64,000 nt of DNA from Nocardia mexicana NBRC 108244 (lineage in GTDB: Bacteria > Actinomycetota > Actinomycetes > Mycobacteriales > Mycobacteriaceae), in NCBI RefSeq assembly GCF_001613165.1, contig NZ_BDBV01000066.1, forward strand, positions 1 to 64,000, read 5' to 3'. A program made the position numbers and the translations under genes. The notes below the pieces were generated by a model. It worked only from the letters and a program-made list of their open reading frames with translations. It was not told the origin of the DNA and ran no database searches. Positions 50,467 through 59,808 of this stretch are shown here, one piece after another (positions within the stretch are counted from its first letter, which is position 1; every line of letters begins with the position of its first letter).

Positions 50467-52119
50467 ATGAGCACGGTGGCACACCGAGCGGACGCGGTAG
50501 ATCAGCGCTACCACGCTGCCGCCTTCGTCAAACGGTCGATCAACAAGGTCTTCCCGACCCACTGGTCGTTCCTGCTCGGCGAGATCGCGCTGTACAGCTT
50601 CATCGTGCTGCTGCTGTCGGGCGTGTATCTGACGCTGTTCTTCGATCCCTCCATGACCGAGGTCGTCTACAACGGCGCCTATCAGCCGCTGCGCGGCGTG
50701 ACCATGTCGCGGGCGTTCGAGAGCGCGCTGAACATCACCTTCGAGGTGCGCGGCGGGCTGTTCGTGCGGCAGGTACACCATTGGGCCGCACTGCTTTTCT
50801 CGGCCTCCATGATCATTCATATGTGCCGGGTGTTCTTCACCGGCGCGTTCCGCCGCCCGCGCGAGGGCACCTGGGTGGTCGGCTCGCTGCTGCTGATCCT
50901 GGCGATGTTCGAGGGCTTCTTCGGGTACTCGCTGCCCGACGATCTGCTCTCGGGCACCGGCCTGCGGGCCGCGTTCTCCGGCATCACCATCGGCATTCCG
51001 ATCATCGGCACCTGGCTGCACTGGCTGATGTTCGGCGGCGATTTCCCGGGCGACCTGATCATCCCGCGCCTGTACATCGCGCACGTGCTGCTGTTCCCGG
51101 GCATCATGCTGGCGCTGATCGCGGCCCACATCATGCTGATCTGGTATCAGAAGCACACCCAGTACCCGGGGCCCGGCCGCACCGAGAAGAACGTCGTGGG
51201 CGCCCGCATCGTGCCGGTGTTCTCCCTCGATCAGACCGCGTTCTTCATGTTCACCCTCGGCGTGCTGGCGGTCATGGGCGGCGTCCTGCAGATCAATCCG
51301 ATCTGGAATCTGGGCCCCTACAACCCATCCCAGGTCTCGGCAGGCACCCAGCCCGATCTCTACCTGATGTGGACCGACGGCTTCCTGCGCCTGTTCCCGG
51401 CGTGGGAGGGATACATCTTCGGGCACACCATCCCCGGCGCGTTCTCGGTCGCGATCCTGATGCCGCTGGTCTTCGGGCTGATGATCTGCTATCCGTGGAT
51501 CGAGAAGCGGCTCACCAAGGACTACGCGCACCATAATCTGGTGCAGCGGCCGCGAGATGTGCCGGTGCGCACCGCGATCGGCGCCATGTCGCTGACGTTC
51601 TACCTCGTGCTGACCCTGGCCTGCGTCAACGACATCATCGCCCTGCAGTTCGACATCTCGCTCAACGCGACGACGTGGTTCTTCCGCATCGCCCTGCTGT
51701 TCGGCCCGCCGCTCGCCTATTTCCTGGCCTACCGGATGTGCCTGGGTCTGCAGCGCAGCGACCGTCAGGTGCTCGAGCACGGCATCGAGACCGGCATCAT
51801 CAAGCGGCTCCCGCACGGCGAGTACATCGAGATGCACCAGCCGCTCGGCCCGGTCGACGACCACGGTCACCCGATCCCGCTCGAATACCAGGGCGCCCCG
51901 GTGCCGAAGAAGATGAGCAAGCTGGGCTGGGCGGGCAAGCCGGGCCTGGGCTCATTCCTCCGCTCGGATCCGGCCACCCAGGTGGCCGACCTCACCGCCT
52001 ACGAGCACGAGCAGGAACGCAAACAGCTCGCGGTGCTGCGGAACTACCAGGACCGCAACGGAATCGGCCGCGACGGCAGCGGCAGCAACGGGAACGGCAG
52101 CAGCGGAGACGAGCAATGA
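50467..52119 (+). CDS. qcrB2: Second, orphan cytochrome bc1 cytochrome b (QcrB paralogue)
   Basis: 550 residues, a close paralogue of the QcrB at 9081-10712; identical over long stretches (AAFVKRSINKVFPTHWSFLL, ALYSFIVLLLSG vs ALYAFIILLLSG). All heme-ligand regions are intact (VRQVHHWAALLF, YIAHVLLFPG, LIAAHIMLIW). The Qo motif is PDLY instead of PDFY, and the following stretch is GFLRLFPAWE instead of GMARLMPPWE. No qcrA or qcrC is nearby, so it must share the QcrA/QcrC of the main operon if it works in a bc1 complex. Its tail is Gly/Ser/Asn-rich. It is followed by a coupled DUF2007-like gene (ATGA). Confidence 0.95.
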   Translation: MSTVAHRADAVDQRYHAAAFVKRSINKVFPTHWSFLLGEIALYSFIVLLLSGVYLTLFFDPSMTEVVYNGAYQPLRGVTMSRAFESALNITFEVRGGLFVRQVHHWAALLFSASMIIHMCRVFFTGAFRRPREGTWVVGSLLLILAMFEGFFGYSLPDDLLSGTGLRAAFSGITIGIPIIGTWLHWLMFGGDFPGDLIIPRLYIAHVLLFPGIMLALIAAHIMLIWYQKHTQYPGPGRTEKNVVGARIVPVFSLDQTAFFMFTLGVLAVMGGVLQINPIWNLGPYNPSQVSAGTQPDLYLMWTDGFLRLFPAWEGYIFGHTIPGAFSVAILMPLVFGLMICYPWIEKRLTKDYAHHNLVQRPRDVPVRTAIGAMSLTFYLVLTLACVNDIIALQFDISLNATTWFFRIALLFGPPLAYFLAYRMCLGLQRSDRQVLEHGIETGIIKRLPHGEYIEMHQPLGPVDDHGHPIPLEYQGAPVPKKMSKLGWAGKPGLGSFLRSDPATQVADLTAYEHEQERKQLAVLRNYQDRNGIGRDGSGSNGNGSSGDEQ

Positions 52120-52361
52120 GACTGCGGCGCAACAGATCGGCGGCGGAACCCGAGACCGAGGACTACGGCCTGCTGGTCGCCGCCGCCACGGTGCCCAGCG
52201 ACGATGCGGCCCGAGTGGTCCGGAACCTGCTGCGCGCCAACGGCATCCGCTCGACAATCGGACGCGCATTCCGGCATCCGGAACAACATCACCGCCGCGT
52301 GCTGGTGTTCGCCGAAGACGCCGCGCGCGCCTACCGGGTGATCTGCGCGCACACCAGGTAG
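52116..52361 (+). CDS. DUF2007-like small protein coupled to qcrB2
   Basis: 81 residues. GLLVAAATVPSDDAARVVRNLLRANGIRSTIG followed by HHRRVLVFAEDAARAYRVICAH matches the one-domain DUF2007 (putative signal-transducing) pattern of two strands with a helix after each. Its ATG overlaps the qcrB2 stop (ATGA). A role in regulating or assembling the orphan cytochrome b is inference from the coupling. Confidence 0.65.
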   Translation: MRLRRNRSAAEPETEDYGLLVAAATVPSDDAARVVRNLLRANGIRSTIGRAFRHPEQHHRRVLVFAEDAARAYRVICAHTR

Positions 52362-52583
52362 CCCCTGCTCTGCGCCCACACGCGGTAGCACCTCGCCGGA
52401 CCGGCGACCGTAACCCGGTCCGGCGTGCCGCCGTGACGAAGGACCAACCGGACGGCGGAGGACGCAAGCAGGATCACATCCCCGCGCCGATGCATACCGT
52501 GACCTGCACGCGGCCCATCGGAGAACAGCGTGGTCACAGGGTTTTCGGTCGCCAGCCGATAGCTCATATGGTAAATCGGACAT

Positions 52584-53222
52584 ATGCCCCACACGAACCC
52601 CATCAGCGCCTGGAAGTCCCTCCGAGACGGCAACGACAGATTCGTCGACGGTGCATTGCAGCACCCCGGCCAGGGAGCCGCGGACCGGGCCAAGCTCGTC
52701 GGCGGACAGCAGCCGTCCGCGATTCTCTTCGGATGCGGCGACTCCCGCGTCGCGGCCGAGATCATCTTCGACCGCGGGCTCGGCGATATGTTCGTCGTCC
52801 GCACCGCCGGTCACGTCGTCGACTCGTCGGTCCTCGGGTCGATCGAGTACGGCGTGGCGGTGCTGAACGTGCCGCTGATCGTGGTGCTCGGCCACGACAG
52901 CTGCGGGGCCGTGCGCGCGACCATCGACGCGCTCGACGGCGAGGGCGTACCGGGCGGATTCATCCGCAGCGTAGTCGAGAAGGTCACGCCGTCGATCCTG
53001 ATGGGTAAGCGCGAGGGCCTGACCGGAGTAGACGAACTGGAGGCCCGCCACGTCGTAGAGACCACCCGCCTGCTGATGCAGCGGTCCTCGATCATCGCCG
53101 AACGCGTCGCCGCCGGGGACTGCGCGATCGCCGGTGTCACCTACACCCTGTCCGACGGCAGGGCACAGTTGCGCGGCGTGATCGGCGACATCGGCGAAAC
53201 AGCGCTCCCCATCGAGGTCTGA
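52584..53222 (+). CDS. Beta-class carbonic anhydrase
   Basis: 212 residues. Zinc ligands Cys51, His104 and Cys107 and the Asp53-Arg55 dyad are seen in FGCGDSR and VLGHDSCGA. It converts CO2 and bicarbonate. The N-terminal helix (PISAWKSLRDGNDRFVDG) is usual. It resembles the mycobacterial CanA/CanB (Rv3588c). TATGGT lies 11 bases before the ATG as a possible -10. Confidence 0.95.
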   Translation: MPHTNPISAWKSLRDGNDRFVDGALQHPGQGAADRAKLVGGQQPSAILFGCGDSRVAAEIIFDRGLGDMFVVRTAGHVVDSSVLGSIEYGVAVLNVPLIVVLGHDSCGAVRATIDALDGEGVPGGFIRSVVEKVTPSILMGKREGLTGVDELEARHVVETTRLLMQRSSIIAERVAAGDCAIAGVTYTLSDGRAQLRGVIGDIGETALPIEV

Positions 53223-53249
53223 GCCGACCACCACGCGGTTCCGGTCGGC
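53223..53249. terminator. Hairpin between carbonic anhydrase and rph
   Basis: GCCGACC (53223-53229) pairs with GGTCGGC (53243-53249), directly after the stop codon and between convergent genes. Confidence 0.55.
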
Positions 53250-53256
53250 GCGGCCC

Positions 53257-55872
53257 TCACTCGCTCCGCCGTGACAGGATCTCGACGTACCCGTCCGCAC
53301 CGTTCACCCGGATGCGGTCACCGTCGCGGATCAGCTCGGTGGCATGCTCCACGCCGACCACCGCGGGCAGGCCGTACTCGCGGGCGATCACCGCACCGTG
53401 CGTCATCACTCCGCCGACCTCGGTCACCAGGCCGTTGATCGCGACGAACAGCGGGGTCCAGCTCGGATCGGTATAGGCGGTAACCAGGATGTCGCCCGTC
53501 TCCAGGTCGGCCCGCGCGAGATCGGACACGACGCGGGCGCGGCCCTCGATCGTCCCGGCCGATACCGCCATGCCGGGCAGCGCATCCGCGGGCAAGTCCT
53601 CGCGCCGATACGCGCCGGTGAGGGCCTCGCCGTCGGAGGTGAGCACCCGCGGCGGGGTGAGCGCCCGGTACGCGCGGAACGCCTCCTTGCGCTCGTCGAT
53701 CAGCTCCGCGTTCGCGCGGTGCGTGTTCGCCACCTCGCGGAGTTCGTCGAATGTCAGGTAGAAGATGTCCTCGGGCTCGCGCAGCACGCCCGCCCGCACC
53801 AGGCGTCCGGCCTCCTCCAGCAGGGCCCGCTTGTAGACGAAGTAGCGGCTGACCATCCGGTACTTCGGATACTCCCGATACCCGGAGAACGTGCGGACGC
53901 GGTCGATCATCCGCTCGGTCTCGGCGGCCTTCCGCTCGCCGTCCGGCAGGGCCCGCAGACGGTGCAGGAGTTGCGCTTTCGTCCGTTCGGCGTCGCGCAG
54001 GCCGTCCTCGAACCGCTGCCTGCCCGCGCCGGGCCGGAAGTTCCGGATATTGCCGAGGATGGTCGGCACCAACGTGGCGGGGCTTTCGCTCCAGCGCGGC
54101 CTGGTGATGTCGATCTCGCCCGCACAGCGCATGCCGTACGTGTCGAGGAAGCCCTCGATCGCGGCGCGCGCCTCGGGCCCGCCCGGGCATTCCGCCAGCT
54201 CCTCCAGGAAACCGTTCCCGGTCGGCCCCGCCCGCTCGACCTGTTCCAGATAGGCCACCGCCTCCGGATGCGGGCGGATCGCGTCGGCGACGTCCAGCAG
54301 CGCCAGGCCCATCTCGGAGGTCACGTTCCCCGGCACCGACTGGGTGAGCGCATCGGCGGCGTTCTTCTCGCCCAGCCATTCCTGCAGTCGATCGTTGAGC
54401 CAGAACGAGGCATCCACCGCGGCCGTGATCACCTGCAGCCCGCGCGGGGTGAACAGGACCCGCTGCAATTCCCGGATATCGGCTTGGACGAAGTCGAGCA
54501 GTGCCGGTCCGGACGCGCCGCGGATATCTCGCTGCAACGCCGCGAAGGACGCCTCGCTCTCCGCGATCAGCTCGGTGACGATACCGGGATCGGTCTCGAT
54601 CGGCGCGGGTGCGGCGGCGGCCGGTGCGGCGACCGAATCCTGTTCCGGCACTTGACGAACGAAGCCGCGGTCGATCACGGTCCGCAGCGCGTCCCCGATC
54701 AGGGGATCGGACTTGCCGAGCGCCTCGGCCAGACCGGCGGCGCTGCCCGGCGACGACAGCATCTTGGTGACATCCACGAACAACCGCCCGCCCGCGGCAC
54801 GCATCGGCGCCCGGCTCGTGAGCTGCCACAGCGAGATTCCCAGGGGCTTCATCGCGTCGGTCATCATCTGCTGGTGACCGACCGAGACGTAGACGCGGTT
54901 GTCCTCGTCGGCGGTCTCGGGAATCGGGAACAGCGTGGTGATCGGCCTGCTCTGGACGATGCGGACCGCGTCGCCGTCGAGGCACCACTCGATGTCCTGC
55001 GGGGCGCCGAAATGTGCCTCGATGCGGCGGCCCAGCCGCGCGAGCCGCAGCACCTCGGCGTCGGTGAGCACCGGTTCGTCCCGGTGCTCCGGCGCGATCT
55101 CCCGAACCTGAGTTCCGCCCGCCGGCGCCGACTCGACGGACAGTTTCTTGGTGCCGATCGTCCTGCCGGTGACGCTGCCGTCGCGAACCCGGTAGACGTC
55201 GGCGTTCACGAGGCCGGAGACGAGGGCCTCCCCCAGGCCGAAGCCCGCGTCGATGGATACCACCGTCCGATCGGAGGTGACGGGGTCGGCCGTGACCATG
55301 ATGCCCGCCGCCCGCGGGAAGACCATCCGCTGCACGACCACCGCCATCCGGATCGCCTTGTGGCCGAACCCGTTTCGCAGGCGGTAGGTGACGGCCCGCT
55401 CGGTGAACAGCGAACCCCAGCACCGGCCGACGTGTTCGAGGATCGCCGCGGACCCCACGATGTTCAGATACGTGTCCTGCTGGCCGGCGAAGGATGCGGT
55501 GGGCAGATCCTCGGCCGTCGCACTGGACCGGACGGCGTAGGCGCCCTCCGCACCGAGCCGGGCGTGCGCGCCGACGATCTCGGCCGCCACATCCTCGGGA
55601 ATCACGAGTTCCGTTACGGCGCAGCGCATCTGCGCGCTCAGCACACCGATACCTGCCCGGTCGTCCGGTTCCAGGCGGGCCAGCTCGCCGAGCAGATCCT
55701 CGATCGACGGCGCGGCTGCCAGCGTCCGCGCGAAGGCGTCCGTCGTCACGCAGAAACCGTCCGGCACCGCGACCCCGTCGACCCGCATCAGCTCGCCGAG
55801 ATTCGCCCCCTTGCCGCCGACGTCCGCGACATGCGTCCGGCCGACCTCCCCGAGACTCAGCACATAGGCCAA
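53257..55872 (-). CDS. rph: Rifampin phosphotransferase
   Basis: 871 residues, the length of Rph (about 865). Three parts: N-terminal ATP-grasp domain (VGGKGANLGELMRV, AVRSSATAEDLPTASFAGQQDTYLN, QRMVFPRAAGIMVTADPVT), middle rifamycin-binding domain (VGHQQMMTDAMKPLGISLWQLTS), and C-terminal swivelling His domain (GGVMTHGAVIAREYGLPAVVG) with catalytic His at 825. It phosphorylates the ansa-chain 21-OH of rifamycins using the beta-phosphate of ATP. TTG start at 55872 with GAGGAG seven bases upstream. The rifamycin-associated element (19-bp inverted repeat) known before such genes was not seen. PEP synthase is excluded by the middle domain. Confidence 0.93.
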   Translation of the reverse strand: MAYVLSLGEVGRTHVADVGGKGANLGELMRVDGVAVPDGFCVTTDAFARTLAAAPSIEDLLGELARLEPDDRAGIGVLSAQMRCAVTELVIPEDVAAEIVGAHARLGAEGAYAVRSSATAEDLPTASFAGQQDTYLNIVGSAAILEHVGRCWGSLFTERAVTYRLRNGFGHKAIRMAVVVQRMVFPRAAGIMVTADPVTSDRTVVSIDAGFGLGEALVSGLVNADVYRVRDGSVTGRTIGTKKLSVESAPAGGTQVREIAPEHRDEPVLTDAEVLRLARLGRRIEAHFGAPQDIEWCLDGDAVRIVQSRPITTLFPIPETADEDNRVYVSVGHQQMMTDAMKPLGISLWQLTSRAPMRAAGGRLFVDVTKMLSSPGSAAGLAEALGKSDPLIGDALRTVIDRGFVRQVPEQDSVAAPAAAAPAPIETDPGIVTELIAESEASFAALQRDIRGASGPALLDFVQADIRELQRVLFTPRGLQVITAAVDASFWLNDRLQEWLGEKNAADALTQSVPGNVTSEMGLALLDVADAIRPHPEAVAYLEQVERAGPTGNGFLEELAECPGGPEARAAIEGFLDTYGMRCAGEIDITRPRWSESPATLVPTILGNIRNFRPGAGRQRFEDGLRDAERTKAQLLHRLRALPDGERKAAETERMIDRVRTFSGYREYPKYRMVSRYFVYKRALLEEAGRLVRAGVLREPEDIFYLTFDELREVANTHRANAELIDERKEAFRAYRALTPPRVLTSDGEALTGAYRREDLPADALPGMAVSAGTIEGRARVVSDLARADLETGDILVTAYTDPSWTPLFVAINGLVTEVGGVMTHGAVIAREYGLPAVVGVEHATELIRDGDRIRVNGADGYVEILSRRSE

Positions 55873-55915
55873 CCCGCACTCCTCACCTGGTTGTTTCGGT
55901 TGTCAGCGAGCGATT

Positions 55916-57013
55916 ATGGACCATAAATCGGAGCCTCATGAGGCCCCGGAATTCTCTGTACAGTGGAAGGTGAAGGGGGACGACGGCGAAGATCACCTCT
56001 TCCGGGTGAATCCGGGGGTCGCCGATGCGCGCAGAATCCGGCGAATGCAGTATCTGCTTCCGGACAGTCAGCGCCGCTCGCTGGACGAGCTGACCGATCG
56101 GCTGGATCTGTCGGTCGGTGATTCGTCGGCGAAGCGGTCCGCGTTCTGGATCATGCTGGTGCTGTCGGCGGTCATCGCGATCTCGGGCGTGGCGGGTGAT
56201 TCCACGGCGACCGTGATCGGCGCGATGATCGTGGCCCCGCTGTCGGTCCCGATCCTGGGTATCGGGCTGGGTATCGCGACCGGCCGGGGACGTCTGGTCG
56301 GGCGGAGCCTGCTGCTGGTGCTCGCCGGGGTCGCGGTGGTGATACTGCTGGGCTTCCTGTTCGCGCAGCTGCTGCCCAATCCGGTTTCCGTGCTGTCGAA
56401 TTCGCAGGTGCAGGGGCGGACGTCGCCCACCCTGATGGACCTCACGGCGGCGCTGGCGACCGGGCTGGTCGCGGCGGTGGCGATCACGCGGCGAGACGTC
56501 GGCGACGTGCTGCCCGGGGTGGCCATCGCCATCTCCCTGGTGCCCCCGCTGGCGGTGGTCGGCGTATGCCTCGGCTCCGGCGCACCGGCGTTGGGACTGG
56601 GTGCGCTGGTGCTGTTCGTCTCCAACGTGGTGGCCATGATCCTCACGACGACCGCGGTGCTCGTGGGCGTCGGATACGGCCGGGAGGCCGGGGCGGCCAC
56701 CCCGCGCCGCGGCCGGGCATACCTGGTGCTGACCGCGGCGCTGGTGCTGGTCGCGCTGCCGATGACGGTGAATTCCCTGGCGTCGCTGTGGGCGGGCCAG
56801 ATCTCCGACGCCGCCAAGGACTGGCTGCGTGATACGCCCGGCGCGGAGGTCACCGACGTGACACTGCAGAGCGATACCGCGACCGTGTCGGTGCTCGGAC
56901 CCGAACAGCTGCCGCCGATGGCCGACCTGCAGCACGCCGTCGACGGCCTGATGCCCTGGAATCCGGCGGTCGTCGTGGTGCATACGGTCGGCGAACGCGT
57001 CACCGGCGAGTAG
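55916..57013 (+). CDS. DUF389 family membrane protein
   Basis: 365 residues. Hydrophilic N-terminal 75 residues (PDSQRRSLDELTDRLDLS) then about seven transmembrane helices with the DUF389 motif TATVIGAMIVAPLSVPILGIGLGIATG and MILTTTAVLVGVGYG. C-terminal 80 residues soluble. Function of the family is unknown. It diverges from rph by 43 bases, so the two share a promoter region. Confidence 0.85.
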   Translation: MDHKSEPHEAPEFSVQWKVKGDDGEDHLFRVNPGVADARRIRRMQYLLPDSQRRSLDELTDRLDLSVGDSSAKRSAFWIMLVLSAVIAISGVAGDSTATVIGAMIVAPLSVPILGIGLGIATGRGRLVGRSLLLVLAGVAVVILLGFLFAQLLPNPVSVLSNSQVQGRTSPTLMDLTAALATGLVAAVAITRRDVGDVLPGVAIAISLVPPLAVVGVCLGSGAPALGLGALVLFVSNVVAMILTTTAVLVGVGYGREAGAATPRRGRAYLVLTAALVLVALPMTVNSLASLWAGQISDAAKDWLRDTPGAEVTDVTLQSDTATVSVLGPEQLPPMADLQHAVDGLMPWNPAVVVVHTVGERVTGE

Positions 57014-57072
57014 GCCGGCCTCATCCGCTGCGGGTGAGGCGGGGTTCCCGGGCGTCGGCGGATACTGCGGCG

Positions 57073-57297
57073 ATGGACAAGACAGCGAAACCCTCGATCG
57101 TTTCGCGGATCTCGATCACGCAGTGGCTGGCGATCGTGCTGACGGTGCTGGCCGTCCTGTTCATCGTGGCGAACCGCGACCGGGTGGAGATCGAGTTCCT
57201 GCTGATCACGATCCGCTCGCCGATGTGGCTGATCCTGCTGGTGATGTTCGCCGTGGGATGGCTTGCGGGCCTACTGTTCCGGCACGTCCGGAACTGA
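57073..57297 (+). CDS. LapA/DUF1049 two-helix membrane protein
   Basis: 74 residues from the ATG at 57073. Two helices, WLAIVLTVLAVLFIVANRDRVEIEFLL and MWLILLVMFAVGWLAGLLF, with the N-R/V-E-F link of LapA-domain (YciS-like) proteins between. It follows the DUF389 gene after 59 bases on the same strand and may be cotranscribed. Confidence 0.8.
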   Translation: MDKTAKPSIVSRISITQWLAIVLTVLAVLFIVANRDRVEIEFLLITIRSPMWLILLVMFAVGWLAGLLFRHVRN

Positions 57298-58998
57298 TCA
57301 CGGCTCCGGAAGATCCGCCACGGCGGCGGCGACGGTCGGGTACACCCCGATCGGCGCGCCACCGGTCTGCGCGGTGCGCAGCTCGTCGCCGAACTGGCCG
57401 ATGGACCGGGCGATGCGGAAGTCGATGCCGCGGCGTGCGAGACCGTCGCGCAGGTCGTCGAGCACGGCGGCCGCGGTGACGTCGATGGTCGGCGAGGTCT
57501 CGGCATCGAGGACGACGAGCTTGGTGTGCTCGGTGCACAGCTGCCCGATCCGGTCGCGGACATAGTCGGCATTGGCGAAGAACAGTCCCGATTCGACGCG
57601 CACCACCAGCAGATCCGCGCGGCGCGGCAGGCCCGGATGGCGATCCGCGTCGAGCCACAGCGTGCCCTGCTTCGCCAGCGGCACGACGTGCGGGCGGGAG
57701 GTGCGGTAGACGAGCAGCAGCATCGAGATGCCGATGCCGATCAGCAGGCCGGGCAGGGTGTCGAACAGCAGCACACCGAGCATGGCCGCCACCGCCGCCG
57801 TGAAGTCGGCGCGGGCCGCCTTGCCGTAGATCGCGCCCAGCCGCTCCGTCCACGCCCGGTACAGCCGCCGCAGCGCGGCGATGTCGACCAGCTCGATCAC
57901 GGCGGCGATGACCACGCCCGCCAGCGTCGCCTCGGGCAGCTTCTCGAACAGGCCGGTCAGGAACAGCAGGGTCAGCACGGTCAACGCGGCCACCACGAGA
58001 CCGCTCAACTGCGTCTTCGCCCCGGCCGAACCGTTGACCGCGGTCTTGGACAGGCTGCCGTTGACGACCATGCCCGACGCCAGCCCGGAGCCGAGATTCG
58101 CCGCGCCCAGCCCGAGCAGTTCGCGGTTGGCGTCCACCTCGTAACCCGCCCTGGCCGCATAGGTTTTCGCCGCGCCCAGCCCCTCGGCGAAGCCGATCAG
58201 CACCACGCCGACGGCGGGGCCGAGCAGGTCGAGGTAGTCGCGAAACCCGACCCCGCCGGGCAGACCGACCGCGGGCAGCCCGGAGTCGATGTGGCCGACG
58301 ATGTCGACACCCTTGTCGTCCAGGCCGAACACCGCCACCGCGGCGATACCCAGCAGCACCGCCAGCAGCGATCCGGGAACCAGCGGCAGCCACCGCTTCA
58401 ACCCCAGTACCACGGCGAGACTCAGACCACCGAGAAGTACTGTGCGCCATTGTGTTTCGCCGAGGTTCGTCAGCACGCCCCAGACCTGCTCGAAGAAGTC
58501 GCCCTCGTGTTTGCCGATGCCCAGCAGCTTCGGAACCTGGCCGACGATGATGGTGAGCGCCAGCCCGACGATGAACCCCTCGAGCACCGGCTCGGAGATG
58601 AACGACGCCACGAACCCGAGCCGGATCAGCCCGGCCAGCAGTCCGGCCAGCCCGGTCACGACGGCCAGCGCGGTCGACAACGCGAGGTACCGGCCGCCGT
58701 CGGCACCCGCCAGCGGCGTCACGATCGCCGCCGACAGCGCCGCCGTGGCCGACATCGGCCCCGTCACCAGATGCCGCGAACTACCCGCCAGGGCATAGAG
58801 CACCAGGGCGGGCACCGCGGCATACAACCCGGTGACGGGCGGGACCCCGGCAATGGACGCGTACGCCAATGCCTCCGGAACCAGCACGGCCCACACGGTG
58901 AGCCCGGCGATCACGTCGGCACGCACCCACTGCCGCCGGTACCCCCGCAGCGATTCGAAGACCGACCGGGGCGCCGCCGCGTGATTCCGCTCCATCAC
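57298..58998 (-). CDS. SulP-family anion permease with STAS domain
   Basis: 566 residues. N-terminal transporter part (VLVPEALAYASIAGVPPVTGLYAAVPALVLYALAGSSRHLVTGPMSATAAL) with about 12 helices; C-terminal STAS domain (LVVRVESGLFFANADYVRDRI, VVLDAETSPTIDVTAAAVLDDL). Family members carry sulfate or bicarbonate in symport with protons or sodium. A carbonic anhydrase lies 4 kb away on the other side of rph, but they are not in one operon. Confidence 0.93.
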   Translation of the reverse strand: MMERNHAAAPRSVFESLRGYRRQWVRADVIAGLTVWAVLVPEALAYASIAGVPPVTGLYAAVPALVLYALAGSSRHLVTGPMSATAALSAAIVTPLAGADGGRYLALSTALAVVTGLAGLLAGLIRLGFVASFISEPVLEGFIVGLALTIIVGQVPKLLGIGKHEGDFFEQVWGVLTNLGETQWRTVLLGGLSLAVVLGLKRWLPLVPGSLLAVLLGIAAVAVFGLDDKGVDIVGHIDSGLPAVGLPGGVGFRDYLDLLGPAVGVVLIGFAEGLGAAKTYAARAGYEVDANRELLGLGAANLGSGLASGMVVNGSLSKTAVNGSAGAKTQLSGLVVAALTVLTLLFLTGLFEKLPEATLAGVVIAAVIELVDIAALRRLYRAWTERLGAIYGKAARADFTAAVAAMLGVLLFDTLPGLLIGIGISMLLLVYRTSRPHVVPLAKQGTLWLDADRHPGLPRRADLLVVRVESGLFFANADYVRDRIGQLCTEHTKLVVLDAETSPTIDVTAAAVLDDLRDGLARRGIDFRIARSIGQFGDELRTAQTGGAPIGVYPTVAAAVADLPEP

Positions 58999-59033
58999 AG
59001 ATCACCGACGACGGTGCCCATGGCGTCCGTGCG

Positions 59034-59438
59034 TCAGTCCTGCGGGCGCCACGTGGCGACGGCCCAGATGACCACGACGTCGAGCGCGATCACCAGCACC
59101 GACCACCACGGGTAGTACGGCAGCCACAGGAAGTTCGCGAGGATCGACACCGCGGCGATGCCGATCGCCGCGCCACGACCCCAGGCGGTCCCCGTCATCA
59201 GGCCGAGGGCGGCGACCACCAGGATCACGCCCAGCACGATGTGGATCCAGCCCCAGGTGGTGATGTCGAACTTGTAGACGTATTCGACGCCCACCACGAA
59301 CAATTCGTCCTTCGCGACCGCCGAGATGCCCTCGAACAGCGACAGGATGCCGACGGTGATCAGCAGGATCGCGGCGCCGATCGAGGTTCCGGCGGCCAGC
59401 CCCTGTCGCACGGGATGGTTCTCCTGCGAGGTTGTCAT
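59034..59438 (-). CDS. DUF7144-type membrane protein
   Basis: 134 residues from the ATG at 59438, with AGGAAGGAG upstream. Four helices; typical motif EYVYKFDITTWGWIHIVLGVILVVAALGL and WLPYYPWWSVLVIALDVVVIWAVAT. The family is actinobacterial and often stress-linked in context; function unknown. Confidence 0.8.
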   Translation of the reverse strand: MTTSQENHPVRQGLAAGTSIGAAILLITVGILSLFEGISAVAKDELFVVGVEYVYKFDITTWGWIHIVLGVILVVAALGLMTGTAWGRGAAIGIAAVSILANFLWLPYYPWWSVLVIALDVVVIWAVATWRPQD

Positions 59439-59592
59439 TTCCGACTCCTTCCTGGCAGATATCACCGCCGACTCTGGCGCAGGGGCCGCGGCGGCGCCTC
59501 ACCCGCGCAGGGTGACGCGGTGGCCGCGACGCGTTCGAGGTCATCCCGAGCGGATGATGTGTGTGCGATGGCACCGCTGGAGCCTGAGATCC

Positions 59593-59808
59593 ATGTCGAA
59601 TGCCGTTCGCTACCAGTTCGTCATCGAGGGCGAACTGTCGGAACGCGCGCAGGCCGCCTTCCCCGAGCTGACTCGCAGCGACCGCTCGACCTCCGGTACG
59701 ACCCTGCTGTACGGGGCCGTGCCCGACAGCACCGCCGTACGCGGCGTGATGGCGCGGATCGACGCGCTGGGACTCACTCTGCTGGAGATGTCCCGGCTGC
59801 CGGATTAG
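59593..59808 (+). CDS. Small hypothetical protein (71 aa)
   Basis: 71 residues from the ATG at 59593 with GGAG upstream. One small alpha/beta domain: RYQFVIEGELSERAQAAFPELTRSD, TTLLYGAVPDSTAVRGVMARIDALGLTLLEM, ending PD. The last strand-helix-strand resembles an ACT-like half, without firm assignment. Overlaps the facing AI-2E-type gene by 35 bases at the 3' end. Confidence 0.65.
   Translation: MSNAVRYQFVIEGELSERAQAAFPELTRSDRSTSGTTLLYGAVPDSTAVRGVMARIDALGLTLLEMSRLPD

Noticed and set aside
53344..55926. 860-codon open frame on the plus strand opposite rph
   Set aside because: Antisense shadow of rph; no start context and no domain.
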